From Leptospira congkakensis (GTDB lineage Bacteria > Spirochaetota > Leptospiria > Leptospirales > Leptospiraceae): 64,000 nt of DNA. Position 1 is the first letter of the stretch. Each line of letters begins with the position of its first letter. Under the pieces are notes generated by a model. That model was not told the DNA's origin. It saw only the letters and a program-made list of their open reading frames with translations, and did no database searches. The stretch is taken from the NCBI RefSeq assembly GCF_004770265.1, contig NZ_RQGQ01000004.1, forward strand, positions 682,001-746,000, given 5' to 3'. Both the position numbers and the translations under genes were made by a program. Positions 37,492 to 46,410 of this stretch are shown here, piece after piece.

Positions 37492-38814
37492 ATGGCTGAA
37501 ACCTCTACACTAAACCAAAGACCCGCCTCCTCCATCAAACTCCTGGAAGAAATGGAGAGGCTGTATAAAGACCTACCCATGGAAGCCATTGTCAAACAAG
37601 ACATTCTCAGACAAGGCATTCATTTTTTACCGGAATCCTTCCAAGTCAAAGATCCTTATAAATCCAAAGACTATTTTATCTTTTCCTTTGACCATATCCC
37701 TCTTGCGGATTTAAAAGACGGGGCGGACACCAAAGCTCCAGAAGAAATCAAAATTTCAGGAGGACATTTTGGCCTTTTGAAAACGGTGATCTCCACAAGA
37801 AACAACCCGAATTCACCCTATAAAATGAAATCAAAAGAAGGGATTCCTACTTTGTATTTAGAAGAAACAGAGATTGGAAGTGCCGAATACCCTCCCATTC
37901 CTTCTTGGTACAAACACAAAACGAAATCGGGAAAATTGCCTGGAGAAATTGCACCAGTCATTGAATGGGGTTACCTTTTGTATCTCACTGTCTTTCGAAA
38001 CTGCCAATACTTTGGAAAAGACGAAGAATGTGCTTATTGCGATATCAACCACAACTACCGCCAGCAGAAAGGAGCCGGTAGACCTTATACGGGAGTGAAG
38101 GATGTAGATGATATCTTGGAAGTCCTTTCTTGGGTGGATGCCGAAGACCAAGTTGCCAAAGTATATACCCTTACTGGTGGTTCTGTTCTCACGAACCTAA
38201 AGAAAAAATCAGAAGTGGATTTTTACCTCCAATACCCAGAAGCCATTGAAGCACGGTTTCCGAAACGTTGGATGGGAAAACTAGTGGCACAGGCTTTCGA
38301 GAAGGAAGATTGCCAAAAGTTCAAAGATGCAGGAATTCAAATTTATCATCCAAACTACGAAGTTTGGGACAAGGCTCTCTTTGAAAAAATTTGTCCTGGA
38401 AAGTCGAGTTGGATTGGCTATGAAAATTGGATTCGCCGCGTTGTGGATTCCGCAGAAGTGTTTGGTCCCGAAAATGTAATCCCGAACTTTGTGGGTGGAG
38501 TGGAGTTATCGGAACCTTGGGGTTTTAAAACCGTAGCCGAAGCGATCCATTCCACAAAACAAGGTTTGGATTTTTTTATGTCCAAAGGAATTGTTCCTAG
38601 ATTTACCGCATGGTGTCCAGAGCCTTACACAACACTAGGCCAACAAGCAGGCCCACCTCTTGTGTATTTCTGTGAACTCCTCAGGGCATGGAAAGAAACC
38701 TTTGAACAATACGGGTTACCCACTCCTCCAGGTTACGGGGAACCAGGCCCAGGAAAGGCTGTATTTTCAGTTTCTGCTTTTATGGATGTGATAGGATATT
38801 CTGGACGAAATTAA
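37492..38814 (+). CDS. Radical-SAM-like protein with CX8CX2C cysteine motif, unknown function
   Basis: A 440-residue protein. The cysteine motif NCQYFGKDEECAYCDINHNY (Cys171, Cys180, Cys183) has CX8CX2C spacing instead of CX3CX2C, but the AYCDIN tail and TLTGGSVLTN (a GGE-like segment) resemble a radical SAM barrel. Later strands include IQIYHPNYEVWDKALFEKI and VIPNFVGGVEL, which fit barrel strands. The C-terminal part includes FTAWCPEPYTTLGQ. The N-terminal 130 residues are an additional domain. The substrate is unknown. It has a long structured leader and is a single gene. Confidence 0.65.
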   Translation: MAETSTLNQRPASSIKLLEEMERLYKDLPMEAIVKQDILRQGIHFLPESFQVKDPYKSKDYFIFSFDHIPLADLKDGADTKAPEEIKISGGHFGLLKTVISTRNNPNSPYKMKSKEGIPTLYLEETEIGSAEYPPIPSWYKHKTKSGKLPGEIAPVIEWGYLLYLTVFRNCQYFGKDEECAYCDINHNYRQQKGAGRPYTGVKDVDDILEVLSWVDAEDQVAKVYTLTGGSVLTNLKKKSEVDFYLQYPEAIEARFPKRWMGKLVAQAFEKEDCQKFKDAGIQIYHPNYEVWDKALFEKICPGKSSWIGYENWIRRVVDSAEVFGPENVIPNFVGGVELSEPWGFKTVAEAIHSTKQGLDFFMSKGIVPRFTAWCPEPYTTLGQQAGPPLVYFCELLRAWKETFEQYGLPTPPGYGEPGPGKAVFSVSAFMDVIGYSGRN

Positions 38815-38851
38815 TCCTTTCCCATACAAAGAAAAAAGCTAAAATCCGTTT

Positions 38852-40933
38852 ATGCGAAAACTAATTCTAATAGCGGGAGTTTTTTCTCTCCTGCTTTCTC
38901 TTTTCAATTGTATGAACCCCGAACAGGAGGAACCACATAAGTTCCGCCAAGGGGTTCTCGACATACGGGATCTTACTTTTGATGAAGATACCATTGTTGA
39001 CCTAAACGGGGAATGGGAATTGTATTTTGGTGAATTCCATTACCCTCCCTTCCACGGAGAAAAACCGATCACGGGATACTTGGCCATTCCAAATTCTTGG
39101 CAAGATGAAGAATTTGGTGGAGAAGAATTACCAAGAACGGGACATGCCACCTTACGGGCGTTCATCCATATAAACAAACAAACGATAGGCCAAGAACTAC
39201 GAATTTATATTCCCGATATCGCCTCCTCTTATCGATTTTTTGCCAATGGAATTTTGATTGGTGGGCAAGGCAAACCCGGAATCAATAAATTTGATGATAC
39301 CCCAAGGATCAAATCCAAATACTATACACTCATTCCTGACGATGAAGTCATAGAACTTGTATTTCATATAGCCAACTATGATAACAATTTTGGTGGATTT
39401 TGGGCCATTCCCAGTATAGGAAATAAAAATGCATTGGATAGGGAGAAAATGCTCTCTAATGCACGAGAACTTTTTTTACTCGGAGCACTCGTTCTCATTG
39501 GTCTTTATCATTTTGGATTGTATTTTTATAAAAGAAAAGAAACTTCTATTTTTTACTTTGCTCTCTTTTGTTTTTTACTTGGGATTAGGTTAGCCTTTAC
39601 CGGAGAAAGGTATATCCTCGAAGTATTTCCGAACTTTCATTGGCCAACAGCATTTCGTATTGAATTTGCTTCTTATTATTTCGCTGTACCTACTTTTTTA
39701 TTATTCATCTATTCACTTTTCCCCAAAGAGTCCAACCCTAAATACGTACGTTCTGCACTCATTGCCAGTACAGTTTTTGCTCTCACACTTTTTCTTCCGA
39801 TATCTGTATTTACCATTTTATTATACGGATTTCAAGTTTTAGCATTTTTGACAATTGGATATGTCATCCATATCAACTTAAAAGCGGTTATCAACAAACG
39901 ACCAAATTCTAAATTATTCTTTTTTGGACTTCTAGTTTTGGCTTTTTCCGTGGCATTTGATATTTTACGACACAGTGTCAATAATCGTGGGATTGGCCTC
40001 ACACCATATGCATTGCTTTGTTTTATTTTCATTCAATCTCTGATTCTTTCGAGCCGCATTGCCAATGCATTTGTAAGAGCAGAGGAACTCGCGGAAAGTT
40101 TAAAGATCAGTAACGAATCACTTTTAGCTGTTACAGAAAACTTGGAACAGATTGTTTCAGAAAGAACCTTTCAATTGAATTCTTCTTTGAATCGAATCAA
40201 AAAAGACCTTTTACTCGCAAAAAAAATCCAACAAAAGATTCTTCCGGAAGACGGAATCAAATTTGAACATTTAAAAATCCATTTGTATTTCCAACCGCAA
40301 GAGGAAGTTGGTGGAGACTTTTATGATATCTTTGAATTGGATAATGGAACGGTTCGTTTTTTTGTGGCCGATGCAACGGGACATGGAATCCAAGCGGCAC
40401 TTTATACGATGGCCATCAAATCAGAATATGAAGCCATCAAACGTTTTATCACAAAAACGGATGATTTGATGAACCACCTCAATCAAAAAATTCAAAACAA
40501 GTTTTCGGGACTCAAAATTGTATTTTCTGGATTTTTATTAGATATAGATACAAAAACAAAAACCATCTACTATTCGTCAGCTGGTCACCCCAATCAAATT
40601 TTCCAATCGAATGGAGAACAAACCATTTTGGAACGAACAGGAAATATCATTGGTTTGAAAAAAGACCAACCCTATACACAAAAACAATTTCAGATGGCAA
40701 TGGGAGATAGGATCCTACTTTTTACAGATGGAATGTTAGAACAAAAAAATGAATCGAGAGAGGAGTTTGGAATGGAAAGAATCCAAAAAATCCTCCGTGA
40801 TTACCAAGGAAAAGAATCAGAAAGAGTTCTGGCTGAGCTTGTCATCCAACTGTTCCTCTTCCAAGGGCGAGAAGAACAAGAGGATGATCAAACGATGGTT
40901 CTAGTGGAATGGGAAAAAACTCAAGTAGAGTAA
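38852..40933 (+). CDS. Membrane PP2C (SpoIIE-type) phosphatase with 7TM-DISM sensor
   Basis: A 693-residue protein. The N-terminus looks like a signal with a lipobox (LFNC, Cys20) and a beta-sandwich sensor domain (LDIRDLTFDEDTIVDLNGEWELYFG, about residues 30-200) typical of 7TMR-DISM extracytoplasmic regions, followed by about seven transmembrane helices (about 210-405), a coiled coil (about 410-455) and a PP2C-type domain (PQEEVGGDFYDIFELDNG, DATGHGIQAALYTM, FSGFLLDID, AGHPNQIF, LLFTDGM). Asp residues for metal binding are present. It probably dephosphorylates an anti-sigma antagonist in response to an envelope signal. Its neighbours give no partner. Confidence 0.88.
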   Translation: MRKLILIAGVFSLLLSLFNCMNPEQEEPHKFRQGVLDIRDLTFDEDTIVDLNGEWELYFGEFHYPPFHGEKPITGYLAIPNSWQDEEFGGEELPRTGHATLRAFIHINKQTIGQELRIYIPDIASSYRFFANGILIGGQGKPGINKFDDTPRIKSKYYTLIPDDEVIELVFHIANYDNNFGGFWAIPSIGNKNALDREKMLSNARELFLLGALVLIGLYHFGLYFYKRKETSIFYFALFCFLLGIRLAFTGERYILEVFPNFHWPTAFRIEFASYYFAVPTFLLFIYSLFPKESNPKYVRSALIASTVFALTLFLPISVFTILLYGFQVLAFLTIGYVIHINLKAVINKRPNSKLFFFGLLVLAFSVAFDILRHSVNNRGIGLTPYALLCFIFIQSLILSSRIANAFVRAEELAESLKISNESLLAVTENLEQIVSERTFQLNSSLNRIKKDLLLAKKIQQKILPEDGIKFEHLKIHLYFQPQEEVGGDFYDIFELDNGTVRFFVADATGHGIQAALYTMAIKSEYEAIKRFITKTDDLMNHLNQKIQNKFSGLKIVFSGFLLDIDTKTKTIYYSSAGHPNQIFQSNGEQTILERTGNIIGLKKDQPYTQKQFQMAMGDRILLFTDGMLEQKNESREEFGMERIQKILRDYQGKESERVLAELVIQLFLFQGREEQEDDQTMVLVEWEKTQVE

Positions 40934-40949
40934 ATTCGCGTTCCTTTAT

Positions 40950-41375
40950 TTATTTTTTTAAGTAAAGATTGTCCACGCCATTCTTTTCAAATTCAGCATC
41001 ATACTTTTCAGCTTCTTTCCCTACTTTGTTTTCGTAGTCTTCTGGACTGAGAGCTTCAAGATCTTTTACTGATACCTTTTGTTCCAAATCTCTTTGTGCA
41101 AGTTCAGTAGAAAGGTCTGTCCAGAATATATCATCGTTATAAGGTTCGATATAAGACTCGAATACTTCTTGGAAGTATTCTTCTGAAATGGTATAAAGTC
41201 CATTTTCAGAAACGATGGGGCTTTCCGTTCCAGTCGAAAGTTTTTTTAGGAGTGATTGGATGAATTCGTCCACAGAAGGATCTGTTTCTTCATGAGGAGA
41301 ATTGCTAACCCATTCGAATACTGCAAGTGCATTCAAAAGGTGTTTTGTTTCTTGGGGATTCAGATCTAAATTCAT
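40950..41375 (-). CDS. Hypothetical protein, acidic
   Basis: A 141-residue acidic, largely helical protein with no signal peptide or recognised domain. It has WTDLSTELAQRDLEQKVSVKDLE and ends DNLYLKK. The start region has a 7-base inverted repeat TGATTAC/GTAATCA (41375-41381 and 41401-41407) that overlaps the start codon, which may or may not matter. Its family is unknown. Confidence 0.6.
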   Translation of the reverse strand: MNLDLNPQETKHLLNALAVFEWVSNSPHEETDPSVDEFIQSLLKKLSTGTESPIVSENGLYTISEEYFQEVFESYIEPYNDDIFWTDLSTELAQRDLEQKVSVKDLEALSPEDYENKVGKEAEKYDAEFEKNGVDNLYLKK

Positions 41376-41424
41376 GATTACCTACTTTGTTTCCATAGAA
41401 GTAATCATCCTCCGCTGAGGCAAA

Positions 41425-41580
41425 TCAAAGAATGACTGTAGATCTGTTTTCCTTATAGTTTTGATACATTTGATCGACAAGAAGACGAAAACTAGGATCT
41501 TCTTTCAGAATTTCTAATTTTTCTTCCAAACTCAAAATGGAAAACTTAGGATACAAAGCTTTGGAGACTGCAGGCTTCAT
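41425..41580 (-). CDS. Small protein, 51 residues, unknown function
   Basis: A 51-codon frame on the minus strand starting at ATG 41580 with an AGGT before it, and ending at 41425. The product starts MKPAVSKALYPKFSILSL and continues with a charged helical run ending in RSTVIL. Codon use looks ordinary and the frame fills most of the gap between neighbours. Not recognised as any family; real but unproven. Confidence 0.45.
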   Translation of the reverse strand: MKPAVSKALYPKFSILSLEEKLEILKEDPSFRLLVDQMYQNYKENRSTVIL

Positions 41581-41636
41581 ACCTAAGTAGTAAACAAACG
41601 AATAGTAATGTCAAGAAAAAAAACACTAAACAAACG

Positions 41637-42830
41637 TCACGTATTTATGTCCCGATAAACCTCTGCGATTCGCTTCACTCCCACCTCCATTGTTTCATCC
41701 GAAAGAAAACTAAAGTTCATTCGAAAAAAAGAGGAAGATCGACTTGCGGGAGAAAACTCACTCCCTGGAACCATCGCCACTCCATTCTCTAGGCATCGTC
41801 TCATAAGTTCTTTAGAAGATACCTTGGGATATTCCACCCAAAGAAACATCCCACCTTCAGGATGAGAAAACTTAGCTTCGGGAAGATACTTACCAAGTAA
41901 TGAAACCAAATTATCTTTTTTGTCCTGATAAAAACTTTGGATGGAACGTAGATGAGTTTGAAAATCCATTTCTTCCAAAAGTTTAGAAACAACTACTTGG
42001 GAAAATTGATTGGAATTTAGATCGTTTCCTTGTTTGACCGCAGTGAATAAATTTTTGTAAGGATCGGGAATTTGAACCCATCCCAAACGAAAACCAGGAG
42101 ATACAATTTTAGAAAAGCTTCCAAGAACAAAGGTTAGGTCATTTCTTTTACGGAATGAACTAACAGAAGGATATACTTTTCCTTCAAAGTCTAAATACCG
42201 ATACGCCTCATCTTCAATGAAGATAATTTCCTTGGTATCCAGTAAGTTTGCAATTTTAACTCTTTTTTCCAAAGACCAAGTATAAGTAGAAGGATTTTGG
42301 TAAGAAGGGTTCGCATAAAAAACATGAATTTTATTTTGAGATAAAATTTCTTCCAACCAGTAAAGATTTGGACCATCTGGTTCCATAGGTACACTAAAAA
42401 AATTGGGATGGTATGGAGAAAATGCCTGTAAGGCACCCAAATACACTGGGTCTTCCAATAACACATTGGTATCGGAATCCATAAATATCTTTCCTAAAAT
42501 GTCCAAACCTTGTTGGGAACCATGTGTGATGGATATTGAACTAGATGAAACCCAAGGTAGATCTGTTAACGTTTCTGCAATTTGGATTCGTAAAGGTTCA
42601 TATCCAGACGAATCTCCATATTGTAAAGCAGTCGAACAATTGTTTTGGATAACAGACTCCATCACAGAGCTTAAAACTTCTTTCGGAAATAAACTGGGAT
42701 TTGGAAGTCCTCCAGCAAAGGAAAGGATATCCGAGTTTTCTACCGTTAATTTTAAAATTTCGCGAATGACAGAAGTCCGAACATAAGAAGTTCGTTTCGC
42801 TGAAAAAATAGTTGGCAGTTCCGTTTCCAT
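41637..42830 (-). CDS. PLP-dependent aminotransferase, class I/II
   Basis: A 397-residue fold-type I aminotransferase, likely acting on aromatic amino acids or 2-aminoadipate. It shows LSFAGGLPNPSLFP, the substrate-binding YGDSSGYEPLR, the PLP loop SITHGSQQGLDI, and the Lys in LGSFSKIVSPGFRLGWV. The ATG at 42830 gives the normal N-terminus; an ATG at 42866 adds twelve odd residues. It is divergent from a MocR regulator, whose operator region lies between them. Confidence 0.88.
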   Translation of the reverse strand: METELPTIFSAKRTSYVRTSVIREILKLTVENSDILSFAGGLPNPSLFPKEVLSSVMESVIQNNCSTALQYGDSSGYEPLRIQIAETLTDLPWVSSSSISITHGSQQGLDILGKIFMDSDTNVLLEDPVYLGALQAFSPYHPNFFSVPMEPDGPNLYWLEEILSQNKIHVFYANPSYQNPSTYTWSLEKRVKIANLLDTKEIIFIEDEAYRYLDFEGKVYPSVSSFRKRNDLTFVLGSFSKIVSPGFRLGWVQIPDPYKNLFTAVKQGNDLNSNQFSQVVVSKLLEEMDFQTHLRSIQSFYQDKKDNLVSLLGKYLPEAKFSHPEGGMFLWVEYPKVSSKELMRRCLENGVAMVPGSEFSPASRSSSFFRMNFSFLSDETMEVGVKRIAEVYRDINT

Positions 42831-42866
42831 AGTAATAGAATAACAAAAAGAACCGCAACTGTCCAT

Positions 42867-42900
42867 ATACAGTTTATAGTATCTATTAGGATACAGTTAT
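42867..42900. promoter_or_regulatory. MocR-type operator region with direct and inverted repeats
   Basis: Direct repeats ATACAGTTTA at 42867-42876 and ATACAGTTAT at 42891-42900 are 24 bases apart, and GTATC (42879-42883) with GATAC (42890-42894) forms an inverted repeat inside them. They lie between the divergent aminotransferase and the MocR gene. Other MocR proteins bind such paired direct repeats (GabR, ATACCA). Confidence 0.5.
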
Positions 42901-42903
42901 CTT

Positions 42904-44310
42904 ATGACAAAATACAAACAACTTGCCGAAGATTTAAAAAAAGAAATCCAATCAGGGTATTATTCTGAAAAAGAAAGAATCCCTTCCCTTCGGGAAATTC
43001 AAAATTTGAAATCCTGTAGTCTCACCACAGCCAAAGAAGCTTACCGAATTTTAGAAGAAGAAGGATATATTTATGTAGTTCCTCAGTCCGGATACTTTGT
43101 ACATCCAAATATCAGTTCCGTCATTTCTGGGCCTCAAAACGAATTTTATCCAGCTGTAGAAGCTGATGATCGGATCCAACAAATTATGCGAACCGTAATG
43201 GATCCAAAACTTATCTCTTTTGGAGCAGCAATTCCTTCTGATTTTTATCTACCACTGGGAGGGATCGTTTCCTCTTTTAAAAAAGCACTCCAATACAAAG
43301 AGATTTTTTCTTATGGGGACTTACAAGGAAACTCCGGGCTTAGAGATTGGATAAGTAAACGAATCTCATTCCAAGGTTACAGGGTAAACTCGGAACAAAT
43401 TCAAATCACCAGTGGATGTACAGAATCCATTACATTTTCTTTACTCAGTGTCACAGAACCAGGCGACACAGTCATAGTCCCCTCACCGATTTACGTTGGT
43501 TTATTTCAAATTTTAGAAACCCTAAAACTTAAAGTAGTAGAAATTCCCTATCGAAAAGAGGAAGGAATCTCTGCGGATGAATATGAAAAACTAATCAAAC
43601 GCCATAAACCAAAAGTGTTTTTATTCTCGGCTAACTTCAATAATCCGAATGGAATTTTGATGAGTGAAACTTCCAAACAAAGTTTGGCAAAAATTTCCTA
43701 TTTATATGGAATCCACTTGGTAGAAGATGATATCTATGGAGATTTGTATTTTTGGGGAACTAGGCCAAAACCTTTAGTGAGTTATTTTCCTCAAGAACCT
43801 AAAGGTCCGAAGTCTTATCTTTGTTCTTCGTTTTCAAAAACACTAGCCCCTGGTCTTAGAATCGGTTGGGTAGCCTCCAAAACGGGCATTCGTGAACTTT
43901 CCAAACGAACAAGAGCCTATAAAATTTCAGAAAATAATCCTACCCAAATGGCAGTCCTTCAATTTTTGAAATTACAAACATTCGAAAGGCATTTAAAATT
44001 CTTACGATCGGAGTATAAAAAACTCACGGAAGAATATTTTAAACTTTTGTCCTTTTACAGCGAGGGTATTCTTGAAATTCAAAAACCAGAGGGAGGATTC
44101 GTATTGTGGATCAAATCACCGTTAGATGGTGATAAACTATTAATTGAATCCAAAAAAATCGGAATGGCCATTGCACCTGGTTCTCTTTTTGGACTTTCCA
44201 AACATTGGGACAGTCATTTTCGCTTGAATGTATCAGTTGGTTTTTCACCCAAAATTAAAGAGAAACTCATTCAGTTCTCTAGGATATTCTTAAAAAAACG
44301 AAAAACTTAA
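42904..44310 (+). CDS. MocR-family (GntR HTH plus aminotransferase domain) regulator
   Basis: A 468-residue regulator. The N-terminal GntR winged helix (TKYKQLAEDLKKEIQ, then SLREIQNLKSCSLTTAKEAYRILEEEGYIYVVPQSGYFV) is followed by a fold-type I aminotransferase domain with PLP Lys in CSSFSKTLAPGLRIGWV. Such proteins sense PLP or an amino-acid adduct. The divergent aminotransferase is the likely target. It is the largest regulator in the window. Confidence 0.9.
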   Translation: MTKYKQLAEDLKKEIQSGYYSEKERIPSLREIQNLKSCSLTTAKEAYRILEEEGYIYVVPQSGYFVHPNISSVISGPQNEFYPAVEADDRIQQIMRTVMDPKLISFGAAIPSDFYLPLGGIVSSFKKALQYKEIFSYGDLQGNSGLRDWISKRISFQGYRVNSEQIQITSGCTESITFSLLSVTEPGDTVIVPSPIYVGLFQILETLKLKVVEIPYRKEEGISADEYEKLIKRHKPKVFLFSANFNNPNGILMSETSKQSLAKISYLYGIHLVEDDIYGDLYFWGTRPKPLVSYFPQEPKGPKSYLCSSFSKTLAPGLRIGWVASKTGIRELSKRTRAYKISENNPTQMAVLQFLKLQTFERHLKFLRSEYKKLTEEYFKLLSFYSEGILEIQKPEGGFVLWIKSPLDGDKLLIESKKIGMAIAPGSLFGLSKHWDSHFRLNVSVGFSPKIKEKLIQFSRIFLKKRKT

Positions 44311-44360
44311 ATAACAAGTTTTTGGTTGCAAGAAGAGGAACGAGAAACAAGGTCTATACT

Positions 44361-44618
44361 ATGTCAGAAAACACACGCAAATATCTGGAAACTTCACAAA
44401 TCATTCCCTCAAAAGGAATGTCTTACACTATGTATGAAATAGAAGGCCAAGATACAATTTTACGAATGCTCACCTTTATCCCAGACAATGACGAGATTCA
44501 TATTTATCCAAAACCACCGGTAAAAAAACTCTATAAGCCAGAACTTTGTAAGAAGGTAGAAGAGAATGAATTTTTAGGTCTTTGGACGATGGGAGAAGAG
44601 AGAAAGGCTGGAAATTAG
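44361..44618 (+). CDS. Small protein, unknown function
   Basis: An 85-residue protein beginning MSENTRKYLETSQI. It has a strand TILRMLTFIPD and an IHIYPKPPVKKLYKP segment. The frame runs upstream to a TTG-like start, but 44361 is the first ATG with an AGG before it. No family is recognised. Confidence 0.5.
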   Translation: MSENTRKYLETSQIIPSKGMSYTMYEIEGQDTILRMLTFIPDNDEIHIYPKPPVKKLYKPELCKKVEENEFLGLWTMGEERKAGN

Positions 44619-44625
44619 GCAACCG

Positions 44626-44698
<73 letters not shown>

Positions 44699-44711
44699 TT
44701 CGGTTACGACC

Positions 44712-44739
44712 AAGGTATTTTTCCAGATCCCTCTGTCAA
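44712..44739 (-). promoter_or_regulatory. Promoter of tRNA-Phe
   Basis: On the minus strand, TTGACA (44739-44734), a 16-base spacer and TACCTT (44717-44712) precede the tRNA by about 13 bases. The -35 is a perfect consensus. Confidence 0.65.
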
Positions 44740-44768
44740 CGAACCTTTATATTTTTTGTGAGGACACA

Positions 44769-45707
44769 ATGAAAACCTACGGGAAACCATTTACCACCAT
44801 CATCCTATCGATTTTTTTATTTGCGAATTGTACGTCGACCCTTCACAAAACAGGAATTAGCCTAGAAAGATACAGATCGAATTTAAAATCAAAATCTGTT
44901 TTAATCGATGGACTGAATTGGAATTATACAGAAAAACCTGGCGAAGCCGAAACCTTAGTCGTGGTACACGGCTTTGGTGGAGATAAAGACCACTGGACTA
45001 GATTTTCTAGGCACCTACCCGAAGGTATCCGAGTGATTGCTCCCGACCTTCCTGGATTTGGCGAATCTGACAAACCAGAAGGATTAAGCTACACACAAGA
45101 AGCCCAGGCCGATAGACTTTATTCATTCACGGAAAACTTAGGATTAAAAGAATTTCATATCGCGGGGAATTCGATGGGTGGGGGAATTGCCGGAATCTTT
45201 GCTGCCAAATATCCAAAAAAAGTAAAATCTTTGATTCTATTTGATAACGCTGGAATCAAAAGCCCTACTCCAAGCGAAATGCAATTGATTGATAAACAAG
45301 GAAAACCAAGCCCACTCCTTGTCACAAGCCCCGAAGACTTTGATCGGTTACTCGCATTTACCTTTGTCAAACCACCTTACCTACCTTCGTTTTTAAAATC
45401 TTACTTTGCCAATAAAAGTTTTGCGAACAGAGATTGGAATGCATCCATCCTCAAACAAATCAGAAAAGAAGGTTATTTCCTGGAAACAAAACTGGATACG
45501 ATCCAAGCACCCACCATTGTGATTTGGGGAAAAGAAGACAAGGTCATCCATTATACAGTAATGGATGTTTTAAAAAAGAAAATGAAAACAAAACTAGAAA
45601 CGGTTCTTCTGGAAAATATGGGCCATGCACCCATGATCGAAGATCCAAAATTGTCCGCCAAACTTGTACAAGACTGGATTTACAATTTACAAACTTCAAA
45701 AAACTAA
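44769..45707 (+). CDS. Alpha/beta-hydrolase-fold lipoprotein
   Basis: A 312-residue exported hydrolase. The signal ends at a lipobox Cys (LFANC), so it is a lipoprotein. The hydrolase fold has the oxyanion HGFGGDKDHW motif, PDLPGFGESD, the nucleophile elbow GNSMGGG (Ser near 140), the Asp in IVIWGKEDKVI and a terminal His in ENMGHAPMIED. A lid domain is visible between. The reaction is unknown; lipase or esterase activity at the envelope is plausible. Confidence 0.87.
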   Translation: MKTYGKPFTTIILSIFLFANCTSTLHKTGISLERYRSNLKSKSVLIDGLNWNYTEKPGEAETLVVVHGFGGDKDHWTRFSRHLPEGIRVIAPDLPGFGESDKPEGLSYTQEAQADRLYSFTENLGLKEFHIAGNSMGGGIAGIFAAKYPKKVKSLILFDNAGIKSPTPSEMQLIDKQGKPSPLLVTSPEDFDRLLAFTFVKPPYLPSFLKSYFANKSFANRDWNASILKQIRKEGYFLETKLDTIQAPTIVIWGKEDKVIHYTVMDVLKKKMKTKLETVLLENMGHAPMIEDPKLSAKLVQDWIYNLQTSKN

Positions 45708-45721
45708 GCTCCAAATACTTT

Positions 45722-45756
45722 AGTATTTTTTTTCTAATTTAGCACAAAAAAATACT
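45722..45756. other. Eleven-base inverted repeat, AT-rich hairpin
   Basis: AGTATTTTTTT (45722-45732) and AAAAAAATACT (45746-45756) form a perfect inverted repeat with a 13-base loop, directly after the hydrolase gene. It might act as a weak terminator or stabilise the mRNA end. Confidence 0.5.
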
Positions 45757-45764
45757 TGTACTTT

Positions 45765-45792
45765 CACGGGTTTTTTATGTTATAAACCCGTG
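45765..45792 (+). promoter_or_regulatory. Hairpin containing the coaE start codon
   Basis: CACGGGTTT (45765-45773) and AAACCCGTG (45784-45792) pair perfectly with a 10-base loop. The coaE GTG start codon (45790-45792) is the end of the right arm, so folding would hide it. This may control coaE translation; not tested. Confidence 0.45.
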
Positions 45793-46410
45793 ACTCCAAA
45801 ACATAACAACAAAACTCTGATCGGAATTACCGGATCCATTGGATCAGGAAAATCCACTGTACTTGCTATGTTTGGTGAGTTGGGAGCCGAAACCATTAGT
45901 TCCGACTCCATCGCACGTGGATTCACAGAACCCAATAGCCCAGTTCTACCAGAACTCGTAAAAATTTTTGGACCATCCATCCTAGATGAAAACGGGGTAC
46001 CCATTCGGGCAAAAATTGCAGAATTAGCATTTTCCGACAAATCAAAGCTAAATGCTATGAACGAACTCCTACACCCCATGATCCGCAAAACCTTTCACGA
46101 ATTTCTGGGTTCCAGAAAAGAAGGAAGCATCGTTGCTTGGGAAGTCCCCCTTTTATTCGAAACAGATGCTCACACCCTCTGCGACTTTACTGTCACCGTT
46201 GCGGTAAGTCCCGAAGTGGCCTGGGAAAGAGTGCAATCACGCGGCGGGATGGATTACGTGGATTTTCAAAAACGGAATCATTCCCAAATGGATTTAGAGA
46301 AAAAAAAGTCTCTCTCCGATTTTGTCGTAACGAACGATAATCAAAGGGAAAAGTTAAAAGAACAAATTGTCATCATAGATTCAGAAATCAAAAAAAGGAT
46401 TAAAAAATGA
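45790..46410 (+). CDS. coaE: Dephospho-CoA kinase
   Basis: CoaE phosphorylates dephospho-CoA in the final step of CoA synthesis. The 206-residue protein has the N-terminal LIGITGSIGSGKSTV P-loop, SSDSIARGF, the ELLHPMIR lid helix and VAWEVPLLFETDAH. The GTG start at 45790 is needed because the P-loop begins within ten codons; no ATG is nearby. It is followed by the SPOR-domain gene, overlapping by four bases. Confidence 0.94.
   Translation: MTPKHNNKTLIGITGSIGSGKSTVLAMFGELGAETISSDSIARGFTEPNSPVLPELVKIFGPSILDENGVPIRAKIAELAFSDKSKLNAMNELLHPMIRKTFHEFLGSRKEGSIVAWEVPLLFETDAHTLCDFTVTVAVSPEVAWERVQSRGGMDYVDFQKRNHSQMDLEKKKSLSDFVVTNDNQREKLKEQIVIIDSEIKKRIKK

Noticed and set aside
41375..41407. 7-bp inverted repeat overlapping the start of the 40950-41375 gene
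   Set aside because: The stem is short with a 19-base loop, so it is not offered as a separate regulatory element.
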